A stretch of DNA of 38,611 bases, from positions 1-38,611 of the forward strand of contig CANSAF010000023.1 in assembly GCA_947644645.1 (NCBI GenBank). Reading direction: 5' to 3'. The position numbers and the translations under genes were made by a program. Numbering within the stretch: position 1 is the stretch's first letter; every line of letters starts with the position of its first letter. Below are positions 1 to 7,191 of the stretch, one piece after another. The notes under the pieces were generated by a model. It made no database searches. It saw nothing but the letters and a program-made list of their open reading frames with translations, and had not been told where the DNA came from. This DNA comes from an uncultured Sporosarcina sp. (GTDB lineage: Bacteria; Bacillota; Bacilli; Bacillales_A; Planococcaceae).

Positions 1-1
1 A

Positions 2-232
2 TATAAAAGTAAAAATTTATTACCAGCCGGGATTTTTAAAGTAGTCGGTAATTTTCAAAAAGGCGATGTTGTGGAAGTATATGGGTTAAATGGGTTAATT
101 GGTAAAGGGGAAGTTACTTATTCAGCAGAGGAATTAGCAAAAGCAATTGGAAAACGAACGGAAGAACAGACGAAACGCGTTCGTAAAGGGCAAGTGGAAG
201 TCATTCACCGTGCAAAATGGGTCACAATATAA
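2..232 (+). CDS. proB: Glutamate 5-kinase, C-terminal fragment (partial at window edge)
   Basis: Only the last 76 codons are present; the gene begins before the window. The fragment reads as the C-terminal PUA domain of ProB, with the family's LLPAGI segment near the start and a conserved [10 protein letters not shown] segment near the end, and stops with TAA at 230-232. ProB phosphorylates glutamate in the first step of proline synthesis and is feedback-inhibited by proline. The next gene, proA, starts 14 bases later, so this is a proBA operon. The kinase domain lies outside the window and cannot be checked. Confidence 0.9.
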   Translation, partial: YKSKNLLPAGIFKVVGNFQKGDVVEVYGLNGLIGKGEVTYSAEELAKAIGKRTEEQTKRVRKGQVEVIHRAKWVTI

Positions 233-245
233 GGGGGCAATTTTA

Positions 246-1511
246 ATGAGTAAATTAACGGTAGAAAATGAAGTGCAATTTAAAGGAAAACAAGCAAAAG
301 CGATTACGTCTTTACTAGGAACGAAAACGACGGCAGAGAAAAACGAAGCATTGAAATTTATAGCAGAACAGCTATTAATAGACCATGAATATTTGATTAA
401 AGAAAATGCTAAAGATATTGAGGCGGGGAAAAATAACGGTTTAACTGAAGAAGTACTCGACCGTATTTTATTGACGGAGGATCGTATTCAAGCAATGTCC
501 GATGCCATTGGACAATTAATCGAATTGACGGATCCAGTGGGTGAAGTTTTTGAGTCAATTGAAAAGGAAAATGGGTTGTTAATTCAGAAGAAACGCGTAC
601 CAATTGGTGTCATAGGCATGATTTATGAAGCGCGCCCGAATGTGACGGTTGATGCGGCGACATTGTCGTTAAAAACAGGAAATGCAGCGATTTTAAGAGG
701 GAGTTCTTCGGCAAAGTATTCGAACGAGGCACTCATTCAATCGATTCATACGGCCTTGGAGAAAAGTGCGATTCCTGTTGACGCTGTCCAATTAATCGAA
801 GATACGAGTCGTGAAACTGCGAAAGAATTATTTAATTTGAATGAATACCTCGATGTATTAATTCCTAGAGGTGGGAAAAAGTTAATTGAAACGGTTATTA
901 AAGAATCGACTGTGCCCGTGCTTGAAACAGGCGCCGGAAATTGTCATTTGTATATTGATGAAACGGCAGATTCAGAAATGGCAATTGATATTTTATTGAA
1001 TGCTAAATTGCAACGTCCTTCAGTCTGTAATGCAGTTGAAACGATTTTATTGAATAAAAAATGGTGTGCAGAGTATGGTTCGAAAATTGTCGATGTTTTA
1101 TTAGAAAAAGACGTCGTTATTCATGGAGATGCAGCAATTAGCAAGCTGTCAGAAAAAGTAAAAGCTGCGACAGAAGAAGATTGGTATACAGAATATTTAG
1201 GCCTTGAAGTGGCATTAAAAGTGGTTGAAGATGTGGCTGAAGCGATTCAACATATCGGAAAATATAGCACAGGACATTCTGAAGCAATTGTGACAAATGA
1301 TACGGCATGTGCCGATAAATTTTTAAATGAAGTCGATGCTGCGGCAGTTTATCATAATGCTTCAACAAGATTTACGGATGGCTTCGAGTTCGGCTACGGT
1401 GCCGAAATCGGCATCAGTACACAAAAATTGCACGCAAGAGGACCGATGGGTTTACAAGCATTAACATCAAGTAAATTTGTTATTCAAGGAACAGGGCAAA
1501 TTAGAAATTAA
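246..1511 (+). CDS. proA: Gamma-glutamyl phosphate reductase
   Basis: This 421-residue enzyme reduces gamma-glutamyl phosphate to glutamate semialdehyde with NADPH, the second step of proline synthesis in the cytoplasm. It has the aldehyde-dehydrogenase-like fold, and the catalytic cysteine is visible at about residue 261 in the conserved [10 protein letters not shown] motif. [13 protein letters not shown] and the late [12 protein letters not shown] segment are also typical. I chose the ATG at 246 because an AGGGGG ribosome site sits just upstream and the length matches the family; an in-frame start at 147 would add 33 unrelated residues overlapping proB in another frame. It follows proB by 14 bases. 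Proline is also an osmolyte, which fits the betaine transporters further along, but no osmotic control is visible here. Confidence 0.97.
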   Translation: MSKLTVENEVQFKGKQAKAITSLLGTKTTAEKNEALKFIAEQLLIDHEYLIKENAKDIEAGKNNGLTEEVLDRILLTEDRIQAMSDAIGQLIELTDPVGEVFESIEKENGLLIQKKRVPIGVIGMIYEARPNVTVDAATLSLKTGNAAILRGSSSAKYSNEALIQSIHTALEKSAIPVDAVQLIEDTSRETAKELFNLNEYLDVLIPRGGKKLIETVIKESTVPVLETGAGNCHLYIDETADSEMAIDILLNAKLQRPSVCNAVETILLNKKWCAEYGSKIVDVLLEKDVVIHGDAAISKLSEKVKAATEEDWYTEYLGLEVALKVVEDVAEAIQHIGKYSTGHSEAIVTNDTACADKFLNEVDAAAVYHNASTRFTDGFEFGYGAEIGISTQKLHARGPMGLQALTSSKFVIQGTGQIRN

Positions 1512-1529
1512 AGAGACGTTGGTGAGGGC

Positions 1530-1652
1530 GGTGTGAATTCGTAGTGTATTGCTGTGAACTCAAGCGCCATTGCTGTAAACTGGCGGAAGCGTTGTAAATT
1601 CGTTCCGCGTTGTTGTAAACTCGTAGCGCATTGCTGTAAACTCACGCGTTCT
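1530..1652. repeat. Degenerate tandem array, 21-bp period, six units
   Basis: Six units begin at 1530, 1551, 1572, 1591, 1612 and 1633. All are 21 bp except the third, which is 19 bp. Each opens with a version of GCTGTAAACTCG and ends with a GCGCATT-like segment. The 19-bp unit breaks any reading frame through the array, which argues against it being coding. It sits after proA and before a shared terminator. A second array with the same period lies at 5329-5450. Confidence 0.8.
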
Positions 1653-1666
1653 CAACAAAAATTTTA

Positions 1667-1704
1667 AAAAGCATTCAATAGGATCATTCCTTTTGAATGC
1701 TTTT
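1667..1704. terminator. Bidirectional terminator between proA and sco
   Basis: The arms AAAAGCATTCAA and TTGAATGCTTTT pair perfectly, with an inner AGGA/TCCT pairing. The flanking A and T tracts let it work on both strands, ending proA from the left and the Sco gene from the right. Confidence 0.85.
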
Positions 1705-1706
1705 CG

Positions 1707-2270
1707 TCATTTCAATGCTTTTTCAATTTGTGCAATCATTTCATCTCTATAAGTAGGGTCTACAAAATTATATTCTCCTAATACATGGCGATTTTCATCG
1801 ATTAGATAGAAAAATGAGCCGTGGATTACTTGTGTTGAAGTCGCTGGTTTTTGGACGATTGTATTGAACTGTTCCCGGGCGAATTGTTCGATTTCTTGTT
1901 GTTGATAGCCTGTAAGAAAATTCCAGTTTGATAAATCATCCGTAAATTCTTGGATATAGTGACGCAGTGTTTCGGGTGTGTCAATTTCCGGATCAACAGA
2001 AAATGAAACAAATTGAATAGGTAAATCTTTCGCCATAATTTCGTCTCGTAAAATATCCATTTCAGCAGTCATTGGATCGCAAACAGTATCACAATTTGTG
2101 AAAATAAAATTGGCGACCCAAATTTTTCGGTCCAATTGCTCTGTCCCAAAGACTTCGTTATTTTGATTGGTGAAGGTGAAATCGGAAATTTTTTGTTCAG
2201 GCATTGCGTTTGAACTGCATCCAACTAGTAAGCAACTTGCCAATAAAAATAAAATAAGTCGTTTCCTCAT
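1707..2270 (-). CDS. SCO1/SenC family copper chaperone lipoprotein
   Basis: This 187-residue protein has a lipoprotein signal peptide with the modified cysteine at about residue 18, so it should be anchored outside the membrane. The thioredoxin-like Sco domain follows, with the copper-binding CxxxC motif at C60 and C64 (TNCDTVC) and the third ligand, a histidine, at H150. Sco proteins deliver copper to, or reduce, the CuA centre of cytochrome c oxidase; the Bacillus relative is YpmQ/ScoA. Its ATG overlaps the stop of the upstream kinase gene as ATGA, so it is translationally coupled to a two-component system. That arrangement suggests the kinase responds to copper, redox state or oxidase assembly, which is inference. 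Confidence 0.9.
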   Translation of the reverse strand: MRKRLILFLLASCLLVGCSSNAMPEQKISDFTFTNQNNEVFGTEQLDRKIWVANFIFTNCDTVCDPMTAEMDILRDEIMAKDLPIQFVSFSVDPEIDTPETLRHYIQEFTDDLSNWNFLTGYQQQEIEQFAREQFNTIVQKPATSTQVIHGSFFYLIDENRHVLGEYNFVDPTYRDEMIAQIEKALK

Positions 2271-3673
2271 GATTTTTCACCCTTTAATAATGGTATTTCG
2301 ACTGTTAAAATTGTTCCTTCTTCGGGATGACTTGTAATGGAAAAATGTCCATTATGCAGTCGAGTAATTTCTTTCACAATCGATAAACCAAGACCCGTTC
2401 CGCCAGTTGTTCTTGTGCGGGCTTTATCTGTCCGGAAAAATCGCTGGCCAATCGCTGGTAAATCTTTTTCTTCAATTAAGATGCCAAAATTTTGAACTCG
2501 AACTTGTGCAAAATCTTTTTGTTTTTCTAAAGAAACATTGATTTCACTATTAGAAAATGAATACTTCAATGCATTATCAAGGATATTGTAAAAAATTTGC
2601 TCTAATCGTTTCGCATCCCCTAATACAATTAGCGATTCATCGATTTTTATTTGGAAAATAATATTTTTTTGCTGTTGATGAATTACAAATAAATCGAGCG
2701 TATCCATCAGTACTTGTGAAATGGCAAGCGGCTGTTTCGTCATTTGATTGAAACCTTCTTCTAAATGGGTTAAATCGACCAAATCGGTAATGATTTTATT
2801 TAGACGATTTGCTTCTTTTTCAATTGTTTCAATGTATTCATCTTTTTTCTCCGCCAAAGCATCTTGCTTTAAAGCCTCTGTATAGCCACGAATATAGGTC
2901 AACGGTGTTCGCAATTCATGAACAATATTTGAAATAAATTCCTTTTGCCGAATCTCTTGTTTTTCAAGGGATTCACTCATCATATTAAAGGTTTTCGCAA
3001 CCTGACCGACTTCGTCATTGGAATGGACATCCACTATATGCCCATAATTTCCATCTGCAATTTCAATCGCTTGTTCTTCTAATTTCTTTAATGGATTAAA
3101 TAAAGAGCGTAAAAGCAACCAAGTGATTGTCAATAAAAGGCAGAAAAACACAAGTCCAATGCCGATTAATAAAGGGATACTTTCTTTGAAAACATCTTGA
3201 ATGGCAGCTAGTGGGACATAAATATAAATAAAACCGATTAATTGCTGATCGCCTTTAATTGGGAAAATCGCCCCTAAAATTTCGCGATGGAATTCTGTTA
3301 CATAGCCTTTTTTAAGAACATATTGACCAGTTTCTAATGTGGCAAAATCCTCTTCACCTAGCAATGATTGTTTGTTGATTTGATAAGGAAAATACGATGA
3401 TAATTCATTTAAATCATCGACGACAATGACTTCATATTCGGAAACGATATTATACCATTGGATTTTCTCGATAATTTCATCACTTAATTCCCCGTAATGG
3501 TAATGGGAAGCTGTTCTTTGTCCTTGATAAATAATCGATTTTTCAATCGTCGACAAATATAAATTCGAATAAAGAAAATGGATAAAGAAAAAAGAACATA
3601 AAATGGTAAATGCAATACTGGATAGCACTAGTAAAATAATTTTTTTGCTAAACGTCAAACGTCTCTTTTTCAC
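2267..3673 (-). CDS. Membrane sensor histidine kinase (HAMP type)
   Basis: I place the start at the GTG at 3673, two bases after the regulator's stop, because AGGTG lies just upstream; an in-frame start at 3715 would overlap the regulator more. This gives 468 residues. There are two membrane segments at roughly 12-35 and 165-191 enclosing an extracellular sensor of about 130 residues. A HAMP linker follows, then the HisKA box with the phosphorylated histidine in HELRTPLTYI, then a HATPase_c domain ending in TGGTGLGLSIVKE. It should autophosphorylate and pass phosphate to the response regulator encoded immediately before it. The signal is unknown. The Sco gene downstream and the divergent YtkA-like lipoprotein point to an envelope copper or respiratory cue, by inference only. 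Confidence 0.92.
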   Translation of the reverse strand: MKKRRLTFSKKIILLVLSSIAFTILCSFFFIHFLYSNLYLSTIEKSIIYQGQRTASHYHYGELSDEIIEKIQWYNIVSEYEVIVVDDLNELSSYFPYQINKQSLLGEEDFATLETGQYVLKKGYVTEFHREILGAIFPIKGDQQLIGFIYIYVPLAAIQDVFKESIPLLIGIGLVFFCLLLTITWLLLRSLFNPLKKLEEQAIEIADGNYGHIVDVHSNDEVGQVAKTFNMMSESLEKQEIRQKEFISNIVHELRTPLTYIRGYTEALKQDALAEKKDEYIETIEKEANRLNKIITDLVDLTHLEEGFNQMTKQPLAISQVLMDTLDLFVIHQQQKNIIFQIKIDESLIVLGDAKRLEQIFYNILDNALKYSFSNSEINVSLEKQKDFAQVRVQNFGILIEEKDLPAIGQRFFRTDKARTRTTGGTGLGLSIVKEITRLHNGHFSITSHPEEGTILTVEIPLLKGEKS

Positions 3674-3674
3674 A

Positions 3675-4349
3675 TTACACCTCAAATCGATAACCAATGC
3701 CCCAAACGGTTTCAATAAAATGGCTATGCTCTCCTAATTTTAACCGCAACGTTTTAATATGTGTGTCAACAGTTCGTTCTGTACTTTGATGATGTTCACC
3801 CCAAATGAGTTCAAGTAATTGCACACGGGTGAAAACACGTCCAATATTTTCTACAAATAATTTTAATAGACCATATTCTTTTAAAGTGAGAGATAAAGAT
3901 ACACCGTCAATTGTGGCGTGATAAGCGTCATGATCAAGAAAAATAGGACCGACTTGTAAAGTATTTACTTTGTCTCGTTTTTGATAAGTTCTGCGTAATA
4001 CGGACTCAATACGTGCCAGTAATTCTTCCGGATGGAAGGGTTTGACGATATAATCATCGCCTCCTAATTTGAGACCATTCACTTTATCCCATTCATCGCC
4101 TTTTGCAGATAAGAAAATAATTGGTGCATCTGAAATGTTTTTAACTGTTTCCGCAAATTCAAACCCATCCATATAAGGCATCATTACATCGACAATGAAT
4201 AAATCGGGTGATGTCTGACGCAGAAGAGAAAGGGCATGTGTTCCGTCAGTTGCTTCGATGACTTGGTATTGTTCTAATTGTAGGAAACTGCGAACGAGAG
4301 TCCTCATTTGACTTTCATCATCGATAATCATTACTGTATAATTACACAT
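3675..4349 (-). CDS. OmpR-family response regulator
   Basis: This 224-residue regulator has an N-terminal receiver domain with acidic pocket D10/D11, phosphorylation site D54 in IVDVMMP, a serine at 81 in the usual Thr/Ser switch position, and K103 in VKPF. The C-terminal winged-helix domain (about 130-224) ends in the typical GIGYRFEV. A GAGGGAC ribosome site precedes the ATG. It is the first gene of the regulator-kinase-Sco operon. OmpR-type regulators bind direct repeats spaced about one helical turn. Such a repeat (AAACTTC, 11-bp spacing) lies in the promoter region between this gene and the divergent lipoprotein gene, so self-regulation and control of the neighbour are likely. Confidence 0.93.
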   Translation of the reverse strand: MCNYTVMIIDDESQMRTLVRSFLQLEQYQVIEATDGTHALSLLRQTSPDLFIVDVMMPYMDGFEFAETVKNISDAPIIFLSAKGDEWDKVNGLKLGGDDYIVKPFHPEELLARIESVLRRTYQKRDKVNTLQVGPIFLDHDAYHATIDGVSLSLTLKEYGLLKLFVENIGRVFTRVQLLELIWGEHHQSTERTVDTHIKTLRLKLGEHSHFIETVWGIGYRFEV

Positions 4350-4373
4350 AAATAGTCCCTCATTTCGTCAGTA

Positions 4374-4445
4374 ATTATAACGGTTAATTTTGAAATATGT
4401 GTGAAACTTCACAAAAACTTCTTAACCGCTCATTATGATTATACT
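4374..4445. promoter_or_regulatory. Divergent promoter region with candidate response-regulator site
   Basis: Leftward, a TATAAT -10 box lies at 4379-4374 for the regulator operon. Rightward, a TATACT -10 box lies at 4440-4445 for the lipoprotein gene. Neither has a convincing -35 box. Where the rightward -35 should be, AAACTTC occurs twice (4404-4410 and 4415-4421) with 11-bp spacing. The region also holds TGTGAA-AC-TTCACA (4399-4412) and an inverted pair CGGTTAA (4381-4387)/TTAACCG (4422-4428). This fits an OmpR-family activator replacing the -35 contact. Boxes were picked by eye. Confidence 0.5.
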
Positions 4446-4491
4446 GAAGACATTCAGATTACGAAATGAATTAGAAGTCGGAGGTAGAAAG

Positions 4492-5229
4492 ATGAAGAAA
4501 TTATGGATTATGATTTTATCAATCGGATTAATCGGTTTACTGTCAGCATGTGGGAAAAAGGAAGAACCTAAACCTGCGCCAGAAGTGTTACCAATTGAGG
4601 TCGAGTTAACTGTAACAGAAGCAGTTGCAATCGATGAAACTGTAGAAATGTCAACGCTTGTCACAATGGGTGATCGTAAATTAGATAATGCAAGTGAAGT
4701 TGTCTATGAAGTTTGGGAGGAAGGCAAAAAGTCTGATAGTGTGATGATTGATGCGGTGAATGAAGGAGAAGGAATTTATACAGCAGAAACATCATTTGCT
4801 GATGATGGACTTTTCAATATTCAAGTTCATGTGACTGCGGAAGCGCAACATTCTATGCCCGTGAAACAAGTAACTGTCGGTGAAGGCGGCGAATATGAAG
4901 AAGATGCTGGAGTTGGCGATTATCATACAGAAGGTTTCGCAATGCATTTCATGAAGCCTGAAAATATAGAAGCTGGTCAAGAAGAAGCTTTAACGGTTCA
5001 TATTGAGTTAAATGAAGAACCTTTAGAAAACTTAAGTGTCGTTCGTTATGAAATTTGGCATGAAGGAAACCCAGATCAACATGATTGGGTTGATGCAAGT
5101 GAAAATGAAGCTGGTGAGTATAGCGGCGTTTATGAGTTTGCAGAAAAAGGAAAGTACACAATCGTTGTCCATGTTGAAGACGATGCAGATTTGCACGAAC
5201 ATGAAGAGCATGAAGTAGAAGTAAAATAA
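4492..5229 (+). CDS. Lipoprotein with two YtkA-like domains
   Basis: The ATG at 4492 follows GGAGG and opens a clean lipoprotein signal (MKKLWIMILS, modified cysteine near residue 20). An upstream in-frame ATG at 4435 would bury this signal. The mature protein has two similar domains, about 40-135 and 150-245. Each shows a (V/R)YE(V/I)W..EG segment, a (G)(I/E)Y segment, and a final (F/Y).I.VHV strand. This resembles the YtkA-like/FixH-type domain. The first copy carries AQHSMPV; the second ends in a His/Glu-rich tail (DLHEHEEHE) that could bind metal. It is divergent from the regulator-kinase-Sco operon and probably controlled by it. A role in extracytoplasmic copper handling or oxidase assembly is inferred from context. 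Confidence 0.82.
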   Translation: MKKLWIMILSIGLIGLLSACGKKEEPKPAPEVLPIEVELTVTEAVAIDETVEMSTLVTMGDRKLDNASEVVYEVWEEGKKSDSVMIDAVNEGEGIYTAETSFADDGLFNIQVHVTAEAQHSMPVKQVTVGEGGEYEEDAGVGDYHTEGFAMHFMKPENIEAGQEEALTVHIELNEEPLENLSVVRYEIWHEGNPDQHDWVDASENEAGEYSGVYEFAEKGKYTIVVHVEDDADLHEHEEHEVEVK

Positions 5230-5239
5230 GCTATGATAC

Positions 5240-5288
5240 GAGCTGCCCGGAAAGTTTGAAAATGACATTCTGGGTAGTTCTTTTTTTA
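5240..5288 (+). terminator. Terminator after the YtkA-like lipoprotein gene
   Basis: GAGCTGCCCGGAA pairs with TTCTGGGTAGTTC using some G-U pairs, followed by a run of T. The left arm contains the GGAAAGT core that recurs in many terminators of this window. Confidence 0.8.
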
Positions 5289-5328
5289 TTAATTAGAAAA
5301 AATGATTTTTAATTATCTTGAAATCGAG

Positions 5329-5450
5329 GCACTGAAAACTTTGTGTAAAGCGCTGAAAATTTGGTGTGAAGCACTGAAAGTTGGATGCCAGGCACTGAAA
5401 AACTCGCTCCGAGCACTGAAAATCACCGTTAAAGCACTGAATCTGTCTTA
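5329..5450. repeat. Degenerate tandem array, exact 21-bp period, six units
   Basis: Units begin at 5329, 5350, 5371, 5392, 5413 and 5434. Each starts with GCACTGAAA (second unit GCGCTGAAA; the last reads GCACTGAAT) followed by 12 variable bases. Because 21 is a multiple of three, one frame stays open from an ATG at 5302 to a TAA at 5449-5451 and would encode 49 residues of ALK-type heptads, but there is no ribosome site. The complementary strand of the unit (GAGTTTTTCAGTGC) resembles that of the 1530-1652 array (GAGTTTACAGCAATGC), so I regard them as one family. Confidence 0.82.
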
Positions 5451-5512
5451 AAAAGACCAAAAAATAGATGAAAACCTTTATAATTTAATTAAAGAGAAGG
5501 GGAGATGTTAAA

Positions 5513-5968
5513 ATGGCTGAACATTTATTTCATTTAAAAGCGAATTGGCCGGGTGGGCGAAATGATATTGGAATGATTGACGCGGGGCGACTGAAAACGG
5601 AGGTATCGATTCCACCTGAGATGGACGGGCCTGGCATTGGGACAAATCCAGACGAAATGTTGCTCGGAGCAGCCGCGACTTGCTATATTATTACACTGGC
5701 TGCGATGTTAGAGAGAAGCCGCATCGAAAAAACAGCGCTCACAATGGAATCTGTTGGCGTTGTCGATGTCACAAACGGTGTCATTACTTACAAAAAAATC
5801 ATCCATAAACCGCATATTATTTTACCTGAAAATACAACAGAAAAAGAGATTGAGCGCGTTCAAAAACTTGCAGAAAAAGCAGAAACATCATGCATGATTA
5901 GTAGAGCGCTAAAAGGAAATGTGGAAATTAGGTTGGAAGTTACGATAGAAATAGCGGATTTATTGTAA
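5513..5968 (+). CDS. OsmC/Ohr family peroxiredoxin-like protein
   Basis: This 151-residue protein has the OsmC fold. The peroxidatic cysteine lies at about C57 in AAATCYIITL and the resolving cysteine at about C127 in AETSCMISRAL, the usual pair for thiol-dependent reduction of organic hydroperoxides in the cytoplasm. Length is typical. An AAGGGGAG ribosome site precedes the ATG, and a TATAAT -10 box lies at 5479-5484 without a clear -35. It is a single-gene unit between the 21-bp array and a bidirectional terminator. I cannot say whether it is an Ohr, OsmC or YhfA-type member, so no symbol is given. Confidence 0.9.
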   Translation: MAEHLFHLKANWPGGRNDIGMIDAGRLKTEVSIPPEMDGPGIGTNPDEMLLGAAATCYIITLAAMLERSRIEKTALTMESVGVVDVTNGVITYKKIIHKPHIILPENTTEKEIERVQKLAEKAETSCMISRALKGNVEIRLEVTIEIADLL

Positions 5969-5976
5969 AAAGAAAG

Positions 5977-6017
5977 GGGCTATCCAATAGCTTTGTTATT
6001 GGACAGCCTTCTTTTAT
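5977..6017. terminator. Bidirectional terminator between osmC-like gene and small membrane protein gene
   Basis: GGCTaTCCAATA pairs with TATTGGAcAGCC around a short loop, followed by CTTCTTTTATT on the plus strand and CCTTTCTTTTT on the minus strand. It can end both converging units; the small minus-strand gene stops at 6014, within its edge. Confidence 0.85.
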
Positions 6018-6145
6018 TGATTCCATCCCATATAAACAAGTATAATCACCGTAATAACTACCGCAATATATCCCGGACAAATTTTCGGGAATTTCCTTTC
6101 AGACGTGTCACATTGGTTCATTTTACAAAAAAATCGTTTCATCAT
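6014..6145 (-). CDS. Small single-span membrane protein (43 residues), coupled to glutaredoxin
   Basis: A short reading frame begins with two consecutive ATG codons, the first overlapping the glutaredoxin stop as ATGA, a standard arrangement for translational coupling. It encodes 43 residues: a basic, cysteine-containing N-terminus (MMKRFFCKMNQC), a third cysteine in PKICPGY, one hydrophobic helix (about 27-40, IAVVITVIILVYMGW) and a stop at 6014-6016. The three cysteines before a membrane anchor, placed behind a glutaredoxin, suggest a thiol or metal-related role, but I do not recognise the family. The coupling and the clean transmembrane helix are the reasons for calling it real. Confidence 0.68.
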   Translation of the reverse strand: MMKRFFCKMNQCDTSERKFPKICPGYIAVVITVIILVYMGWNQ

Positions 6146-6375
6146 TTATTTAGTACCGCTTGAACCGCATCTGGATTAAAGCCGAAAATCCATTGTCCAT
6201 TTAATTTCGTTTGTGGCACACCCATTTCACCAGTTTCTGCAACTAATTTTTGGGCTGCTTTAACATCGACTTGTACATTTACTTCTTCAAAAGGAATGTT
6301 TTGTTCCTTTAAATAATTCGTCATCATCGTACAATACGGGCAAGTATTTGTTGTGTAAACCGTTGCTGTTGTCAT
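6142..6375 (-). CDS. Glutaredoxin-like protein with CPYC motif
   Basis: This 77-residue protein is a minimal glutaredoxin/NrdH-type thioredoxin fold. The redox-active cysteines are C12 and C15 in TCPYC, and the cis-proline sits in MGVPQTKLNG. It should reduce disulfides or mixed disulfides in the cytoplasm. An AAGGAG ribosome site precedes the ATG. It is first in a two-gene unit with the 43-residue membrane protein. Its promoter contains a palindrome between -35 and -10 (see 6404-6432), so it is probably repressed until some thiol, sulfur or metal signal appears. Whether the electron donor is thioredoxin reductase or bacillithiol cannot be told from sequence. Confidence 0.9.
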   Translation of the reverse strand: MTTATVYTTNTCPYCTMMTNYLKEQNIPFEEVNVQVDVKAAQKLVAETGEMGVPQTKLNGQWIFGFNPDAVQAVLNK

Positions 6376-6403
6376 AGATACCGCTCCTTTTTAATTTATA
6401 TAA

Positions 6404-6432
6404 ATTATATACCTGTCAGGGTATGCGGTAAA
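6404..6432 (-). promoter_or_regulatory. Glutaredoxin promoter with embedded ATACC-N6-GGTAT operator
   Basis: On the minus strand, TTTACC (6432-6427) and TATAAT (6409-6404) are separated by 17 bp. The spacer is filled by the imperfect palindrome ATACCTGTCAGGGTAT (6409-6424 on the plus strand). A palindrome in this position normally means repression. ATACC...GGTAT half-sites resemble operators of CsoR-family repressors (copper CsoR or persulfide CstR). The family assignment is inference, and no such repressor gene is in the window. Confidence 0.55.
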
Positions 6433-6489
6433 GAGAAGTGCTTTACCTAAGAAATATATATAATCTCGCCCGACAATTAGAAACAACAT

Positions 6490-6552
6490 AAAAACAGGAG
6501 GCATCAAAAAAAGTCGAAATGTAGACTTTTCTTGACAGCCTCCCTTTTTTTT
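6490..6552. terminator. Strong terminator after the GbsR-type regulator gene
   Basis: GGAGGC (6498-6503) pairs with GCCTCC (6539-6544), and the inner TCAA/TTGA and AAAAGTC/GACTTTT arms continue the stem. T tracts flank both sides; the TGTTTTTATG tract on the minus strand serves the regulator gene. A near-copy occurs at 35064-35111. Confidence 0.85.
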
Positions 6553-7090
6553 ATAAATCCTCATTCTTCGGCACTAAGTCAAAAATGTCGTGATCTTCGA
6601 AAGCGTCGACGAGTCGTTCTAGCCATTCGTAATAATTTCGAATGTAAACTAATTTGTCGATGTCTTGTTTTGCGAGTTCAACGACTGCTGGATCTGTCGT
6701 TTCATCGGAAATTAATTTTTCGAGTTCTTTATGGGATTTACGAATTGCACTTAAATGTAAAGAAATCGATCTACCCCATCTCAGTGAAAAGGTATCGATG
6801 AAATTTTGGTACCAATCATCATTTACTTTATATAAATCTTTTCGAACCCCACGTTCCCAAACGCGTTCGACTAATTTAGATTCGGCTAATGAACGAATGG
6901 ATGTGCTCATGCTTGTTTTACTCATGCCAAGTTCGTCTGCCATTTCATCTAATGTCATCGGTTTATTTTCAAAAAATAACATGCTGTACTGTCTACCAGC
7001 AGAAGGGGGTTGCCCGAAAAGATGAATGTTTTGTGTAATTGACTCCATAATCCGCTTACGGGAATGAAGAAGTTTGTCGTATCCATTCAT
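6551..7090 (-). CDS. gbsR: GbsR/MarR-type transcriptional regulator
   Basis: This 179-residue protein has an N-terminal winged helix-turn-helix (about 30-95; MTLDEMADELGMSKTSMSTSI is the recognition region) and a C-terminal helical domain, the pattern and length of GbsR, the choline-responsive repressor of Bacillus betaine genes, and of OpcR. It is divergent from the opuA betaine transporter, 214 bp apart, which supports a role in osmoprotectant uptake. An inverted repeat in that gap is a candidate operator. The symbol marks family resemblance; orthology with B. subtilis GbsR is not proven, and here it sits beside opuA rather than gbsAB or opuB. Confidence 0.78.
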   Translation of the reverse strand: MNGYDKLLHSRKRIMESITQNIHLFGQPPSAGRQYSMLFFENKPMTLDEMADELGMSKTSMSTSIRSLAESKLVERVWERGVRKDLYKVNDDWYQNFIDTFSLRWGRSISLHLSAIRKSHKELEKLISDETTDPAVVELAKQDIDKLVYIRNYYEWLERLVDAFEDHDIFDLVPKNEDL

Positions 7091-7191
7091 ATTGCTATCT
7101 CCTTATAGCCTTCAGCTTATTGGAATAAGCTTAGTCAAATATTCTATCCTAAGCATAATTTATTTAATGCTTGAAATCAATTTAAATGTAG

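Noticed and set aside
147-245. N-terminal extension of proA from an upstream ATG
   Set aside because: It overlaps the end of proB in another frame and adds 33 residues unlike ProA; the ATG at 246 has the ribosome site and gives the family length.
1530-1652. Possible CRISPR array
   Set aside because: Units are only about 21 bp and drift along their whole length; there is no fixed repeat alternating with unique spacers, and no cas gene is nearby.
5302-5451. 49-residue reading frame of ALK heptads through the second 21-bp array
   Set aside because: No ribosome site precedes it, and the related array at 1530-1652 is not frame-preserving. Kept as a question in the findings, not as a gene.
6532-7025. 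Plus-strand frames opposite the GbsR-type regulator gene
   Set aside because: Both are shadows of the regulator gene without ribosome sites or recognisable domains.
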